Origin: Methylophilus sp.
GTDB lineage: Bacteria; Pseudomonadota; Gammaproteobacteria; Burkholderiales; Methylophilaceae
DNA length: 64,000 nucleotides
Direction of reading: 5' to 3'
Assembly: GCA_030696695.1 (NCBI GenBank)
Contig: JAUYRP010000011.1
Coordinates: forward strand, 372,001-436,000
Below, one piece after another: positions 1 to 12,242 of the stretch (position 1 is the stretch's first letter; the number at the start of each line of letters is the position of its first letter). Under the pieces are notes generated by a model. That model made no database searches and was not told where the DNA came from. It saw nothing but the letters and a program-made list of their open reading frames with translations. The position numbers were made by a program, and so were the translations under genes.

Positions 1-1700
1 AAGCGCGATATGTAGCAGAGTTAATTGATCAAGAGCAGCAACGCGACGCGCAACAAAGTATTGCCGTGCTAGTGCGTTCACGCACCCATTTACACGATTT
101 AGTATCTGAAATTCGGCGTAATTTTCCACATCTCAAATTCCAAGCCGTTGAGATTGAGGCCTTACATACCCGTCAAACTGTGCAAGATGCACTCTCGCTG
201 ACGCGCGCTATGCTACATCGGGCAGACCGTGTGCACTGGCTGAACGTATTGCGCGCGCCTTGGTGCGGCCTAACGCTTGCAGATTTGCACTCACTGTGCG
301 CGCACGACCACCATGCCACCATTTGGCAGTTGATGCAGCATGGTGAACACTTGAGTGAAGATGGGAAAGTGCGCTTACAGCATGTGCAATCCATTTTAGC
401 GCAAGCCTTTGCACATCAAGGCAGAATGCCTTTACGCCGTTGGATTGAAAGCACTTGGCTACAACTAGGCGGAGGTAGCACGCTGGTGAACGCAGGGGAT
501 ATCCGCGATGTGCAGACATTTTTTGACTTAATTGAAAAACTCGCTAATGGTCATGTGTTGGATTTTGCGCAATTAGAATCAGCCATGCAAAAACTCTACG
601 CTGAACCCGATGTAGCGGGCAACGAACAGCTCCAATTTTTAACCATACACAAATCTAAAGGCTTGGAATTTGACTGCGTAATTTTACCAGCGCTGAATCG
701 AAAACCCCGCCAGCCTGATGCACCCTTGATGCTGTGGGAAGAAGTACAAACCGAGGGTAGAACTCAATTGCTTGCGGCACCTTACAGCAAAACAAAAAAA
801 CAAAGTGCACCCAATATTTACGACTACATTAAGCAACTTGAGGCGACACGCGCTAACAATGAAACAGCGCGCTTGCTCTATGTGGCAGCCACACGCACCA
901 TACGCAAACTTCATTTGGTAGCCATCGCCAAGCGTAAAGAAAATAACGATATCACGCCTGCTAAGCAATCGCTGTTGGAACTGCTGTGGTCAAGCATACA
1001 ACAGTTTTTTGAGCTGGTCGAAGCCAAGCCACTACAAAACACGAACACACAAACGTTGGCTGATTTCATTCCAAAGTTAATGCGGCTTGAACAACCCATT
1101 CTACCAACAGCACTGCAAAACGTACAGATAATGCATGTGCAGCCAAACGTTAACAGCGACCACATAGCACCTAAAACGTTGGTGGCAGACACGCTGGCTA
1201 CCGACAAAGGTACGCTTACGCACTTGTATTTAGAATTGATTAGTCGCACAGGATTGCCACAATGGACAACGCAGCGTTTACTAGAATGCAAACCAGCGAT
1301 GCACAATTGGTTGCAACAACAAGGGTATACGCATGCAATCAGCTCACACGTCGCTGATGATGTCATTCACTTATTACAAACCACGCTCAATAGCACCGAT
1401 GGCCAATGGGTATTAAAAGCAAGGCCCATGGCTACGAGCGAGTTAGCGATGGAAACGGCTAGCGATATGCAGGTCAGCAAGAAAATTATTGACCGTACAT
1501 TTGTTGAAAATGGCACACGGTGGATTGTTGATTATAAAACGACGACTATCAGTGTAGAAGCAGATGAAACTACGCTTAAATTATTTGCCGAACAATTTAG
1601 AGCGCAATTAGAAGGTTACGCTCAGCTGTTTGCAAATGAGCAGTTACCTATACAAAAAGCAATTTTGTTTGTGAGCTTAGGAAAATTAATTACCCTGTGA
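1..1700 (+). CDS. AddA/RecB-like UvrD-family helicase-nuclease, C-terminal part
   Basis: The reading frame is already open at base 3, so the 5' end lies outside the window; the GTG at 66 is internal. The visible part carries late superfamily-1 helicase motifs: TIHKSKGLEFDCVILPAL (motif V region, encoded near 640-690) and RLLYVAATR (motif VI, near 870-900). About 210 residues later RWIVDYKTTT fits a PD-(D/E)xK nuclease core. Helicase plus C-terminal nuclease is the AddA / RecB plan for processing double-strand breaks ahead of RecA loading. In such systems an AddB-type partner is usually adjacent; it would lie upstream, out of view. Converges with mfd. The family call is firm; AddA versus another RecB-like protein is less certain. 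Confidence 0.85.
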   Translation, partial: ARYVAELIDQEQQRDAQQSIAVLVRSRTHLHDLVSEIRRNFPHLKFQAVEIEALHTRQTVQDALSLTRAMLHRADRVHWLNVLRAPWCGLTLADLHSLCAHDHHATIWQLMQHGEHLSEDGKVRLQHVQSILAQAFAHQGRMPLRRWIESTWLQLGGGSTLVNAGDIRDVQTFFDLIEKLANGHVLDFAQLESAMQKLYAEPDVAGNEQLQFLTIHKSKGLEFDCVILPALNRKPRQPDAPLMLWEEVQTEGRTQLLAAPYSKTKKQSAPNIYDYIKQLEATRANNETARLLYVAATRTIRKLHLVAIAKRKENNDITPAKQSLLELLWSSIQQFFELVEAKPLQNTNTQTLADFIPKLMRLEQPILPTALQNVQIMHVQPNVNSDHIAPKTLVADTLATDKGTLTHLYLELISRTGLPQWTTQRLLECKPAMHNWLQQQGYTHAISSHVADDVIHLLQTTLNSTDGQWVLKARPMATSELAMETASDMQVSKKIIDRTFVENGTRWIVDYKTTTISVEADETTLKLFAEQFRAQLEGYAQLFANEQLPIQKAILFVSLGKLITL

Positions 1701-1720
1701 TGGATAGTTGGGAAACGTTA

Positions 1721-1737
1721 GCACTGGCTGCCAGTGC
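1721..1737. terminator. Short hairpin between converging addA-like gene and mfd
   Basis: A perfect 7-bp GC-rich stem (GCACTGG / CCAGTGC) with a 3-nt loop lies in the 54-bp gap between two convergent genes. There is no clear T-run on either side, so it may assist termination in both directions without being a canonical intrinsic terminator. Confidence 0.4.
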
Positions 1738-1754
1738 AATCGTGATCCTAAGTT

Positions 1755-4700
1755 TTAAGCAAACTCTTTCAGCAAGGTTTTAATCAGCTCAGTTCTATGA
1801 TTCACATTGCCGAGTTGCACAGATACTCTTAATTTATCAGGGCCGTTCATGCGACAACGCCGATCACGTTGCAAAAGGTTCACTAACTTCATTGGATCAA
1901 TATCGGCTTTGATATTGAATTGCAATTGAATTGCAGCATCGGACGCATCAATTTTAATAATGCCCAGTGGTTTAGCGGCAATGCGTAATCGGTGACACGC
2001 CATTAAAGCTTCACCTGGCTCAGGTAGTAAACCAAATCGGTCTATTAATTCCTCTTGCATACCATCCAGCGCATCATCATCGTTACAGTTAGCCAAGCGC
2101 TTATAAATGACCAAGCGCTCATGCACGTCTGGACAATAGTTGTTAGGTAGCAAGGCAGGCGTATGCAAATTAATTTCTGTCGTCACGCCCAACGGTGCAT
2201 CTAGGTCTGGCTCTTTGCCTGCTTTGAGTTGTTTCACTGCATGATTGAGCATGTCAGAATACAAACTAAAGCCAATTTCTTGCATTTCGCCACTTTGGCT
2301 GTCACCTAGTAGCTCCCCTGCCCCACGAATTTCTAAATCATGCATCGCTAAATGGAAGCCTGCACCTAAGTCTTCAAGCAATTGAATCGCATCCAAACGC
2401 TTTTGTGCTTGTGCCGTTATTTTGCGATGTGGGTCAGTGAGCAAATAAGCATAGGCCTGATGATGGCTACGCCCTACCCGTCCACGTAGTTGGTGCAATT
2501 GCGCCAAGCCAAACATATCGGCCTTGTTCATGATGATGGTATTGGCAGTGGGCACATCAATCCCAGTTTCAATAATAGTGGTACACAGCAACAAGTTAGA
2601 GCGTTGCTGATAAAAATCGCGCATCACATATTCCAGTTCGCGCTCACGTAATTGCCCATGGGCAATGGCAATACGTGCTTCTGGCAGAATCTTCTCCAGC
2701 TTTTCTTTTTGCACAAAGATGGTGTCGACTTCATTATGCAAAAAGTACACTTGCCCGCCACGTTTAAATTCGCGCATCACCGCTTCACGGATAATGCCAT
2801 CGGAATAATCCGTATGAAATGTTTTGATGGCCAACCGTTTTTGCGGTGGTGTGGAAATCACAGAGAATTCGCGCAAACCTTCCATCGCCATACTCAAAGT
2901 GCGCGGTATAGGCGTGGCGGTGAGGGTCAATACGTCTACTTCTGCGCGCAACGCTTTCATTTGCTCTTTTTGGCGTACACCAAAGCGATGCTCTTCATCC
3001 AAGATCGCTAAACCTAGGTTTTTAAATTTCACATCTTTTTGGATTAAGCGATGGGTACCAATGATGATGTCAATTTTGCCATCGGCTAGACCACGCAAGG
3101 CTTCTGCTTGTTCTTTGCCAGTTCTAAAGCGCGAGATTTCTGCAATCTTAATTGGCCAGTCGGCAAAGCGGTCACAGAAATTTTGATAGTGTTGCTCTGC
3201 CAATAAAGTCGTTGGCACCAACACGGCCACTTGTCTGCCGCCCATTACTGCTACAAAGGCAGCACGTAACGCCACTTCCGTTTTACCAAACCCTACATCA
3301 CCGCACACCAGCCTGTCCATGGGGCGACCAGACTGCATGTCTTTAATCACATTTTCAATGGCTTCCAACTGGTCGGGTGTTTCCTCAAATGGAAAACCCT
3401 CACAGAATGCTTCGTAATCATGCAAGCCCAAAGTAAACGCATGGCCTTTACGTGAAGCGCGTTGCGCGTACAAATTCAACAATTCCGCCGCTGTATCACG
3501 AATTTGTTTGAGCGCTTTTTTCTTGGCTTTTTCCCACTGACCGCTGCCCAAACGATGCAAAGGCGCACTCTCTGGCGGGCCGCCAGAGTAACGGGAGATG
3601 AGGAAGAGTTGTGAGACTGGCACGTAAAGCTTGTCTTCGCCAAAGTATTCCAACAACAATAATTCGGTTTCACCTTCACCAAAATCAATATTGACCAAGC
3701 CTTTGTAACGCCCCACGCCGTGTTGCTCATGCACCACAGGGTCATCTAGACGTAACTCCGATAAATCTTTGAGCATCCCTTCGGTATTGCGCGCTTTTTC
3801 TTTATCGCGGCGACGTTGCTGACGTACAGTTGATGCATACAACTCAGCTTCTGTAATGACAGCATAGGCATCATCCATAAAGCCTGTATGCAGAGCAGAT
3901 ACTGCCAACATCACAGGCGCGGTCGCTTGCACAAACTCCACCCATGACTCACACGTTTGTACTTGTAGCCCATGCTCGTTAAATAGCTGCAGCATGGTTT
4001 CGCGACGACCTAAACTCTCTGCCACAATCAGCACACGTTGTTGTGTCTGCGCAATAAATGCATTGAGTTTGTGAAGCGGATGTTCAGCGCGCCTGTCTAC
4101 ATCAATGGCGGGTAAAGGGTTCGCAGGGTCTAGCTGCGCTTGCACGATGGCAAAATTGTGGGTTTGGCTAAAAAATGTATCTGTTTTGAGTAGCAATACT
4201 TCTGGTTGCAAGATGGGTTTTTCTGGATCATGCGCCATCAAGCGATAACGCGAAGTGGCATCAAACCAAAAGCTTTGCGCTGCTTTGTCTAGGGTGCCGT
4301 GTAAACACAGCACAGCTAGCTTGGGTAGGTAATCAAAAATAGTTGCAGTAGCATCAAAAAATAAAGGTAAATACCATTCAATGCCACCACTGGCGGTGCC
4401 TTTGCTTACGTCTTTGTAAATTTTGGCGCGTTGTGGGTCACCTTCAAAATGTTCTCTAAACTGGCTTCTAAATTTAGCAATACCTGCTTCATCCAATGGA
4501 AATTCTCGCGCTGGCAATAACCGAATTTCAGGTACAGGATACAAACTACGTTGCGTATCAATATCAAACGTGCGTATGGTCTCAATTTCAGCATCAAACA
4601 AATCAATACGATAAGGCAGCACACTGCCCATGGGAAACAAATCCACCAACCCGCCACGTACACTAAATTCGCCTGGGCTCATGACCTGGCTGACATGGTG

Positions 4701-5147
4701 ATAGCCAGCATGCGCGCATTGATTTCTAAGTGCCTCTAAATCGAGCTGCTGCCCTTTTTTGAGCATAAAAGTATGGGCAGAAAGAAACGCGACAGGTGGC
4801 AAGCGTAATAACGCGGTTGCCATTGGCACAATAATCACGTCGCTACTATTTTGGCTGATTTGATATAGCGTGGCCAGACGTTCTGAAATTAGATCTGGGT
4901 GAGGAGAAAATACGTCATACGGCAAAGTCTCCCAGTCAGGCAATAAATTGACTTTTAAATCTGGCGCAAAAAAAGGTATTTCTTCTAACAAACGTTGTGC
5001 TTCAAACGCGTTGGCGGTCACAATCACCAAGGGTGCGTGTGTTGTTTTTAAGCGACAAGCCAACGAAGACAGCGCAACGCTATCTAAGCCATTGGCAGCA
5101 TAAGAAAAACGTACAGGATGACCAACCGACGGTTGAGATAAGACCAT
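1755..5147 (-). CDS. mfd: Transcription-repair coupling factor Mfd
   Basis: Mfd removes RNA polymerase stalled at DNA lesions and recruits UvrA. The protein is about 1130 aa, close to the family length near 1150. Visible landmarks are an N-terminal UvrB-like region, the RNA-polymerase-binding domain (VHEQHGVGRYKGLV, then GEDKLYVPVSQL), Walker A GDVGFGKTE near residue 615, the DEEH box in LDEEHRFGVRQKEQ near residue 717, TATPIPRTLSMAMEGLRE, and a C-terminal TRCF domain. I chose the ATG at 5147 (MVLSQPSVGH). The longer frame to 5201 needs a TTG and adds a hydrophobic stretch not expected of Mfd. Neither start has a strong Shine-Dalgarno sequence. Transcribed alone, divergent from rpiA. Confidence 0.96.
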   Translation of the reverse strand: MVLSQPSVGHPVRFSYAANGLDSVALSSLACRLKTTHAPLVIVTANAFEAQRLLEEIPFFAPDLKVNLLPDWETLPYDVFSPHPDLISERLATLYQISQNSSDVIIVPMATALLRLPPVAFLSAHTFMLKKGQQLDLEALRNQCAHAGYHHVSQVMSPGEFSVRGGLVDLFPMGSVLPYRIDLFDAEIETIRTFDIDTQRSLYPVPEIRLLPAREFPLDEAGIAKFRSQFREHFEGDPQRAKIYKDVSKGTASGGIEWYLPLFFDATATIFDYLPKLAVLCLHGTLDKAAQSFWFDATSRYRLMAHDPEKPILQPEVLLLKTDTFFSQTHNFAIVQAQLDPANPLPAIDVDRRAEHPLHKLNAFIAQTQQRVLIVAESLGRRETMLQLFNEHGLQVQTCESWVEFVQATAPVMLAVSALHTGFMDDAYAVITEAELYASTVRQQRRRDKEKARNTEGMLKDLSELRLDDPVVHEQHGVGRYKGLVNIDFGEGETELLLLEYFGEDKLYVPVSQLFLISRYSGGPPESAPLHRLGSGQWEKAKKKALKQIRDTAAELLNLYAQRASRKGHAFTLGLHDYEAFCEGFPFEETPDQLEAIENVIKDMQSGRPMDRLVCGDVGFGKTEVALRAAFVAVMGGRQVAVLVPTTLLAEQHYQNFCDRFADWPIKIAEISRFRTGKEQAEALRGLADGKIDIIIGTHRLIQKDVKFKNLGLAILDEEHRFGVRQKEQMKALRAEVDVLTLTATPIPRTLSMAMEGLREFSVISTPPQKRLAIKTFHTDYSDGIIREAVMREFKRGGQVYFLHNEVDTIFVQKEKLEKILPEARIAIAHGQLRERELEYVMRDFYQQRSNLLLCTTIIETGIDVPTANTIIMNKADMFGLAQLHQLRGRVGRSHHQAYAYLLTDPHRKITAQAQKRLDAIQLLEDLGAGFHLAMHDLEIRGAGELLGDSQSGEMQEIGFSLYSDMLNHAVKQLKAGKEPDLDAPLGVTTEINLHTPALLPNNYCPDVHERLVIYKRLANCNDDDALDGMQEELIDRFGLLPEPGEALMACHRLRIAAKPLGIIKIDASDAAIQLQFNIKADIDPMKLVNLLQRDRRCRMNGPDKLRVSVQLGNVNHRTELIKTLLKEFA

Positions 5148-5210
5148 AAATGAATGTTGAAAATAGCTAAGATGAAGAAGAAAAACTTGGATTAACGCCA
5201 AACATTGCCT

Positions 5211-5216
5211 ATTATA
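5211..5216 (-). promoter_or_regulatory. Possible -10 box for mfd
   Basis: TATAAT on the minus strand, about 65 bases upstream of the chosen mfd ATG, inside the 254-bp divergent mfd/rpiA region. No good -35 element is seen at 17 bp, so this is only a candidate. Confidence 0.3.
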
Positions 5217-5401
5217 ACTGCAAGCACGTGAATAGATTGTGCGTTTTAATGTTGTTCAACAAATATGCGTGCCGCAGTCTGCTTACACATCAAAATAAGC
5301 AGCAAATGGTACTCACTTCAAATCATTGTATCGCGTATTATTTCAGCATTATTTCCACGCGATCCATATAACAATATCGCTTTAATATGAGGGGACAGCA
5401 C

Positions 5402-6079
5402 ATGAACGAGAAACAACTTGTTGCCATACACGCTGCCAATTATGTGCAATCTGGAATGTTAGTTGGGCTAGGCACTGGCTCTACAGCCAATTTCTTTATT
5501 GAAGAGTTAGCACGTAAACAACGCGAAGTTGGGCTGAAGGTCACTACCATTGCCAGCTCTAATATCAGCATGATCAAAGCGCAAAGTTTGGGTTTGAACG
5601 TGATAGGGTTACAGCAAATTGCCGAGATTGATTTATACGTCGATGGGGCTGATGAAATCACACCGACAATGACTTTATTAAAAGGCCGTGGCTACGATTT
5701 AGTCATGGAGAAATTGTTGGCTAAAGCAGCCAAGCAATTCTTAGTGGTCGCAGATAAAAGTAAACTCGTTGATAAAATCGGGACCAACTTCCCAATTCCT
5801 ATTGAAGTGATGCCATTTGCTTGGCAAGCTGCCAAAAAGAGTATTGAAGCGCTAGGCGGTGTAGGTGATTTACGCCCAAACGCAGCCAAAGATGGATTAA
5901 GTATCACCAGTTATGGCAGCTTGGTATTGGATATGCGCTTTCCACCAGAACTAGATGAAGCAAACTTAAATCAACTGCTAAACAATGTGCCAGGCGTAGT
6001 GGAGCATGGTATTTTCTGTGCGTTAGCACATGGCATTTTAATTGCAGATAGTCAGCAGGTAGAAGAGCGCTGGAAGTAG
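5402..6079 (+). CDS. rpiA: Ribose-5-phosphate isomerase A
   Basis: Interconverts ribose 5-phosphate and ribulose 5-phosphate in the non-oxidative pentose phosphate pathway; in ribulose-monophosphate methylotrophs this feeds formaldehyde fixation. Family motifs are present in order: GLGTGSTANFFIEEL (phosphate-binding loop), YVDGADEIT with the catalytic Asp region, LKGRGYDLVMEKLLAK, and GGVGDLRPNAAKDG. The 225-aa length matches the family (about 219). The ATG at 5402 is preferred over the in-frame ATG at 5387 because AGGGGA (5390-5395) sits at normal ribosome-binding distance before it. Followed 24 bases later by mltF on the same strand. Confidence 0.97.
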   Translation: MNEKQLVAIHAANYVQSGMLVGLGTGSTANFFIEELARKQREVGLKVTTIASSNISMIKAQSLGLNVIGLQQIAEIDLYVDGADEITPTMTLLKGRGYDLVMEKLLAKAAKQFLVVADKSKLVDKIGTNFPIPIEVMPFAWQAAKKSIEALGGVGDLRPNAAKDGLSITSYGSLVLDMRFPPELDEANLNQLLNNVPGVVEHGIFCALAHGILIADSQQVEERWK

Positions 6080-6103
6080 CCTGCGCCTATCCGCTCTTAA
6101 GAA

Positions 6104-7519
6104 TTGACTGTGCGCCTGATTCGACTCACTGTTGGGTTAATGATGCTGATGCTACTAGGCTGTAGCGAGGACAATGCATTCCCTTCGCAAAACAAACCAA
6201 AAGTGGTGAACGACCCCAAAGTTATTCGGTTTGTGACCATCAATAGTCCAAATACCTATTATATAAACGAATCCGATAACGAGGCGGGATTGGAATATGA
6301 GCTTGCCACACGCTTTGTGAAAAGCTTAGGGCCCGATTACCAGGCTAAATTCATCGTAGTCGATAGCTTCTCTAAAATCATCCCCACCTTACTTTCCAAT
6401 AAAGCCGATATTGCTGCAGCCGATATTTCTGTGACTATCGAGCGTAAAAACATCATTGACTTCTCTGAACCCTATCATCAAGTACAACAGCATTTGGCGT
6501 TTAACCGTGACCGCAATAAAAGACCCAAAAATTTATCTGCGTTAGATGGTCACATTATTGCAGTGCCTGCCGGTACCAGCTTTGCAGAGCGCATACGGAA
6601 ACTAGGCAAGCAACATACGGGGCTGGTTTGGGATGAAATTGAAAACACCAGCTCTGAACAATTATTAGAGGCCCTATCCCAGGAGGAAATTGATTACACC
6701 ATTGCAGACAGCCACTTACTTGCTGTGATGCAATATTACTATCCTAATATTCAAACTGCTTTTGCTGTAGGTGAGCCTGAAAAAATTGCATGGGCAGTTG
6801 CACGAGATAGAAATCCAGCGTTATTAAATCAGATCAATGCTTATTTTAAAGAAGTTAAGCGTGACGGCACATTACGCAGTTTGATTGATCGCTATCACGG
6901 TAATACCACGCGTCTAAAAACCATTGATGTCAAAACGTTTTTAGCGCGCACGCGCACACTCTTGCCAAAATACACGCGCTTATTCAAAGAGGCACAAGAT
7001 ATTACAGATGTCGACTGGCGCTTACTTGCGGCGATTAGTTATCAGGAGTCACATTGGGATACATTTAGCACCTCCCCCACCAATGTGCGCGGACTGATGA
7101 TGCTCACGGAGCAAACCTCAGACATGATGAATGTGCAAGACAGACTAGACCCCAAACAAAGCATACCCGCTGGTGCCAAGTTCTTTTTATGGATGAAAGA
7201 TCGCTTTCCTGAGCGCATTCCAGAGCCAGACCGCACTTACTTTGCGCTGGCTGCCTACAATAATGGCGTAGGGCACCTTGAAGATGCGCGTGTATTAGCA
7301 CAGCGCCTAGGGCTTAACCCAGATAGCTGGGCCGATGTTAAAACAACTTTACTGAAACTGAACGACCCGCAATATTATACTCGGGCAAAACACGGCTACT
7401 GTAGCTGCGGCGGCCCCATTATTTATACAGAATCTGTGAGAAGTTACTATCAGATTTTGCTCAAACATCAACCTAGTCATAGCCCTGATTTAGAGCCATT
7501 TAAGATCGCTGAGAATTGA
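6104..7519 (+). CDS. mltF: Membrane-bound lytic murein transglycosylase F (MltF-type lipoprotein)
   Basis: An outer-membrane-anchored enzyme that cleaves peptidoglycan between MurNAc and GlcNAc. The N-terminus has a lipoprotein signal with lipobox LMLLGC. Residues about 40-265 form a periplasmic solute-binding (SBP_bac_3) fold, regulatory in MltF. The C-terminus is a Slt lysozyme-like domain with catalytic Glu in SYQESHW, then TSPTNVRGLMML and YFALAAYNNGVGHL. The 471-aa length and domain order fit MltF. Start is TTG at 6104, immediately after an in-frame stop; GTG at 6110 is equally possible. Neither has a convincing ribosome-binding site, suggesting translation coupled to rpiA upstream. Confidence 0.93.
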   Translation: MTVRLIRLTVGLMMLMLLGCSEDNAFPSQNKPKVVNDPKVIRFVTINSPNTYYINESDNEAGLEYELATRFVKSLGPDYQAKFIVVDSFSKIIPTLLSNKADIAAADISVTIERKNIIDFSEPYHQVQQHLAFNRDRNKRPKNLSALDGHIIAVPAGTSFAERIRKLGKQHTGLVWDEIENTSSEQLLEALSQEEIDYTIADSHLLAVMQYYYPNIQTAFAVGEPEKIAWAVARDRNPALLNQINAYFKEVKRDGTLRSLIDRYHGNTTRLKTIDVKTFLARTRTLLPKYTRLFKEAQDITDVDWRLLAAISYQESHWDTFSTSPTNVRGLMMLTEQTSDMMNVQDRLDPKQSIPAGAKFFLWMKDRFPERIPEPDRTYFALAAYNNGVGHLEDARVLAQRLGLNPDSWADVKTTLLKLNDPQYYTRAKHGYCSCGGPIIYTESVRSYYQILLKHQPSHSPDLEPFKIAEN

Positions 7520-7559
7520 CTATTACTTGCTTGAACTATTGCTCATTTAAAGCGATGGC

Positions 7560-7592
7560 GCTGCTTAATAATATTGAAGCTTATTAAGCAGC
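7560..7592. terminator. Bidirectional 12-bp hairpin between mltF and serS
   Basis: A perfect 12-bp inverted repeat (7560-7571 with 7581-7592) around a 9-nt loop lies between the convergent mltF and serS genes. No strong T-run flanks it on either strand. The position suggests a shared transcription end or 3' stabiliser. Confidence 0.5.
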
Positions 7593-7607
7593 TAGGGTAA
7601 TATAAAC

Positions 7608-10209
<2,602 letters not shown>

Positions 10210-10264
10210 GACGGAATTTTAAGCGCGAATCAGAGGATTGACCACAAGCATTTGTGATTGAGCG

Positions 10265-11611
10265 TTACCAATCAAAATCACGGCGAATCTGAATAGACAT
10301 CGTGGCACGCTCAAATGCATTTAATTCAATATTAGATTCATTTTTAATCAGGCTAATTTGTGGCTTCACTGTCCAGTAGCGTGCTGGCACATAATTCACA
10401 CCCAAGGTAATGTCATATTGCTCATCTTTGCGTTTGCGTAAAAATGCTAAATCTTCCGCTTTGTGATCGCGTGACTCAAAACCCGCGGACACATAGGCCA
10501 ACCAACTTGGCGCAACCACCAATTGGCCACCAGCACGCACGCCATAAATATCTTGGTCTAAGAATCGCGCATTCGCTCTCACGGTATCTTCTTGCGCAAC
10601 GTATGCCCCGAAAAATACCACTGGGTTTGTGCTGGCCTCAAACGCATGCGCATAGTTGAGCCCAAACACATAGCGATCTGCATCACGGATTGGGCTATCC
10701 TCATATTCAAGCTTGGCATATTGGCCATACACGCTTGCTTGATTTTGTGGATCTATATTCTTCTGCCATTGTGCGGTAGCACCATAAGCATGACGAAATG
10801 TGGCATCGTCCACATAAAAGTGACCATCTTGTACGGCTAACGTATAACTATTGTCATCCTGCTTAATTTGCACACCCAAGTTCAAATCAATCGCTGCGGT
10901 TTCAAACGCGTGATACGTTTGATTAATGCGTTTGGCAAATTGCACATTACCAATAAAAGCCACCTGCTCAGAGGCCGGAATGCGAAAGCCTGCTCCACCT
11001 GCTAGACTAAAAAAAGTATCAGACTTCTTTTTGGCTTCATCCGCCAAGGTAAAGTTGAGCCCACCAAATACGGGCACCGATATAGTATTCGCACCGGTGG
11101 CGCTATTCACATTACTATCCCAGCCCAGCCCTGTCTCTAAAAAGCCATGATAAGTCGTGCTTATTCCCATGGCTTTATCGATTGCGGATAAATACTTTTC
11201 AATGGCTTTGGCGGTTTCAGCAGACGGATTTTGGTTAAGCAAATAATTAAACTCGGTTTTAGACGAAGCCACTTCACCCAAGAAAAAATGGGCTTTGGCG
11301 ATTTTGGCGCGCGCTAACGCGTTGTTCGGGTCAATCACTAACACACGTTCCAATGCAAACATGCCTTGGGTGTAGTGTCCACTTTCAACTGCCGCATTAC
11401 CAAGCAGCAAGTCAAAATCCAGATGGCCAGCGTATTGTTTTTCTAAAGGCAATAATGCTTGATATGCGCCTTCAAAATCATTGGCGTGGATTAAGGTTTC
11501 TGCTTGTTGAATTGCGGGATGGTTTGCAGCTTCTGCTGCTGAAGCAATTGGTGTGGCTGTTGAGAAAATCCACATACAACCAACAACACAGATTGTATGC
11601 AGCCGCAGCAT
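10265..11611 (-). CDS. Secreted TPR plus outer-membrane beta-barrel protein, Slam/DUF560-like
   Basis: About 448 aa. A signal peptide (MLRLHTICVVGCMWIF up to SAAEA) is followed by roughly 130 residues of TPR-like helices (ANDFEGAYQALLPLEK; ALERVLVIDPNNALARAKIA), then from LETGLGWDSNVNSATG onward about 290 residues of alternating-pattern strands ending in FDW, typical of an outer-membrane barrel. TPR plus barrel beginning with a G.GWDSN.N motif is the layout of Slam surface-lipoprotein translocons and related DUF560 proteins. I prefer ATG 11611, eight bases beyond the end of lolA, over the GTG-type extension to 11641 that would overlap lolA. The gene interrupts the otherwise conserved lolA-rarA junction. 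Fold assignment is fairly secure; a Slam function is inference. Confidence 0.7.
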   Translation of the reverse strand: MLRLHTICVVGCMWIFSTATPIASAAEAANHPAIQQAETLIHANDFEGAYQALLPLEKQYAGHLDFDLLLGNAAVESGHYTQGMFALERVLVIDPNNALARAKIAKAHFFLGEVASSKTEFNYLLNQNPSAETAKAIEKYLSAIDKAMGISTTYHGFLETGLGWDSNVNSATGANTISVPVFGGLNFTLADEAKKKSDTFFSLAGGAGFRIPASEQVAFIGNVQFAKRINQTYHAFETAAIDLNLGVQIKQDDNSYTLAVQDGHFYVDDATFRHAYGATAQWQKNIDPQNQASVYGQYAKLEYEDSPIRDADRYVFGLNYAHAFEASTNPVVFFGAYVAQEDTVRANARFLDQDIYGVRAGGQLVVAPSWLAYVSAGFESRDHKAEDLAFLRKRKDEQYDITLGVNYVPARYWTVKPQISLIKNESNIELNAFERATMSIQIRRDFDW

Positions 11612-11618
11612 GTTGGAA

Positions 11619-12242
11619 TTATTCGCCCACCACATCCACACCTTTAGGTGTGCTGAACAAGAATGTCTCGGTAGCCAAAGTTGGATTACGTTCTATTTGA
11701 TTGAAGGCAATATGGGTCACATGACTAAAGCTGTCGTACAACTCCATTTTCTTAAGTTGCCCATCTTTAAAGCCAAGCAGCACGCGGTCAAAACCACTTT
11801 CTTTGTCTTTAGGCAATGCCAACACCCAAGTTAAGCTATCTTTGCGCACTGCATTCTTGAGCGTAAAGCTTTTTTCTACCGCTTCGCCACCCGCCAACAT
11901 AGCAGCTGGGCTAGAGCCAAGCGTTTTACTTAAATCTCGCACTGTCACTTGCTGTAAATCCATGTCATACAAGAACACCTGCTTACCATCGCTGATAATT
12001 TGCTGTTCATAGGGCTTTTGATAGTCCCAGCGGAATTTATTGGGGCGTTGTAGCTGCATGGTGCCTTCCACCATTTGCACCTTGCGCCCCTGCTTATCTA
12101 ACACCTCTTGTTTAAAATCAGCACGCATGGATTGCGTGTTCAAGAAAAAGTCTTTTAAGCTACTCACGCCATCCGCATGTACGGTTGTAGTAATCAAAAG
12201 GCAGATGGATAACAGTAATTTATGCATAATTTGACTACTCAT
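11619..12242 (-). CDS. lolA: Outer-membrane lipoprotein carrier LolA
   Basis: A periplasmic chaperone that takes lipoproteins from the LolCDE transporter to the outer membrane. At 207 aa it has a signal peptide ([18 protein letters not shown]) and LolA-family segments [37 protein letters not shown] and [19 protein letters not shown]. The ATG at 12242 overlaps the end of ftsK by eight bases (ATGAGTAG), implying translational coupling. An internal ATG at 12227 would also give a good signal peptide. Immediately followed by the TPR/barrel gene. Confidence 0.95.
   Translation of the reverse strand: MSSQIMHKLLLSICLLITTTVHADGVSSLKDFFLNTQSMRADFKQEVLDKQGRKVQMVEGTMQLQRPNKFRWDYQKPYEQQIISDGKQVFLYDMDLQQVTVRDLSKTLGSSPAAMLAGGEAVEKSFTLKNAVRKDSLTWVLALPKDKESGFDRVLLGFKDGQLKKMELYDSFSHVTHIAFNQIERNPTLATETFLFSTPKGVDVVGE

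Noticed and set aside
5148-5201. Mfd N-terminal extension starting at TTG 5201
   Set aside because: Adds a hydrophobic stretch unlike Mfd; the internal ATG at 5147 fits the family start.
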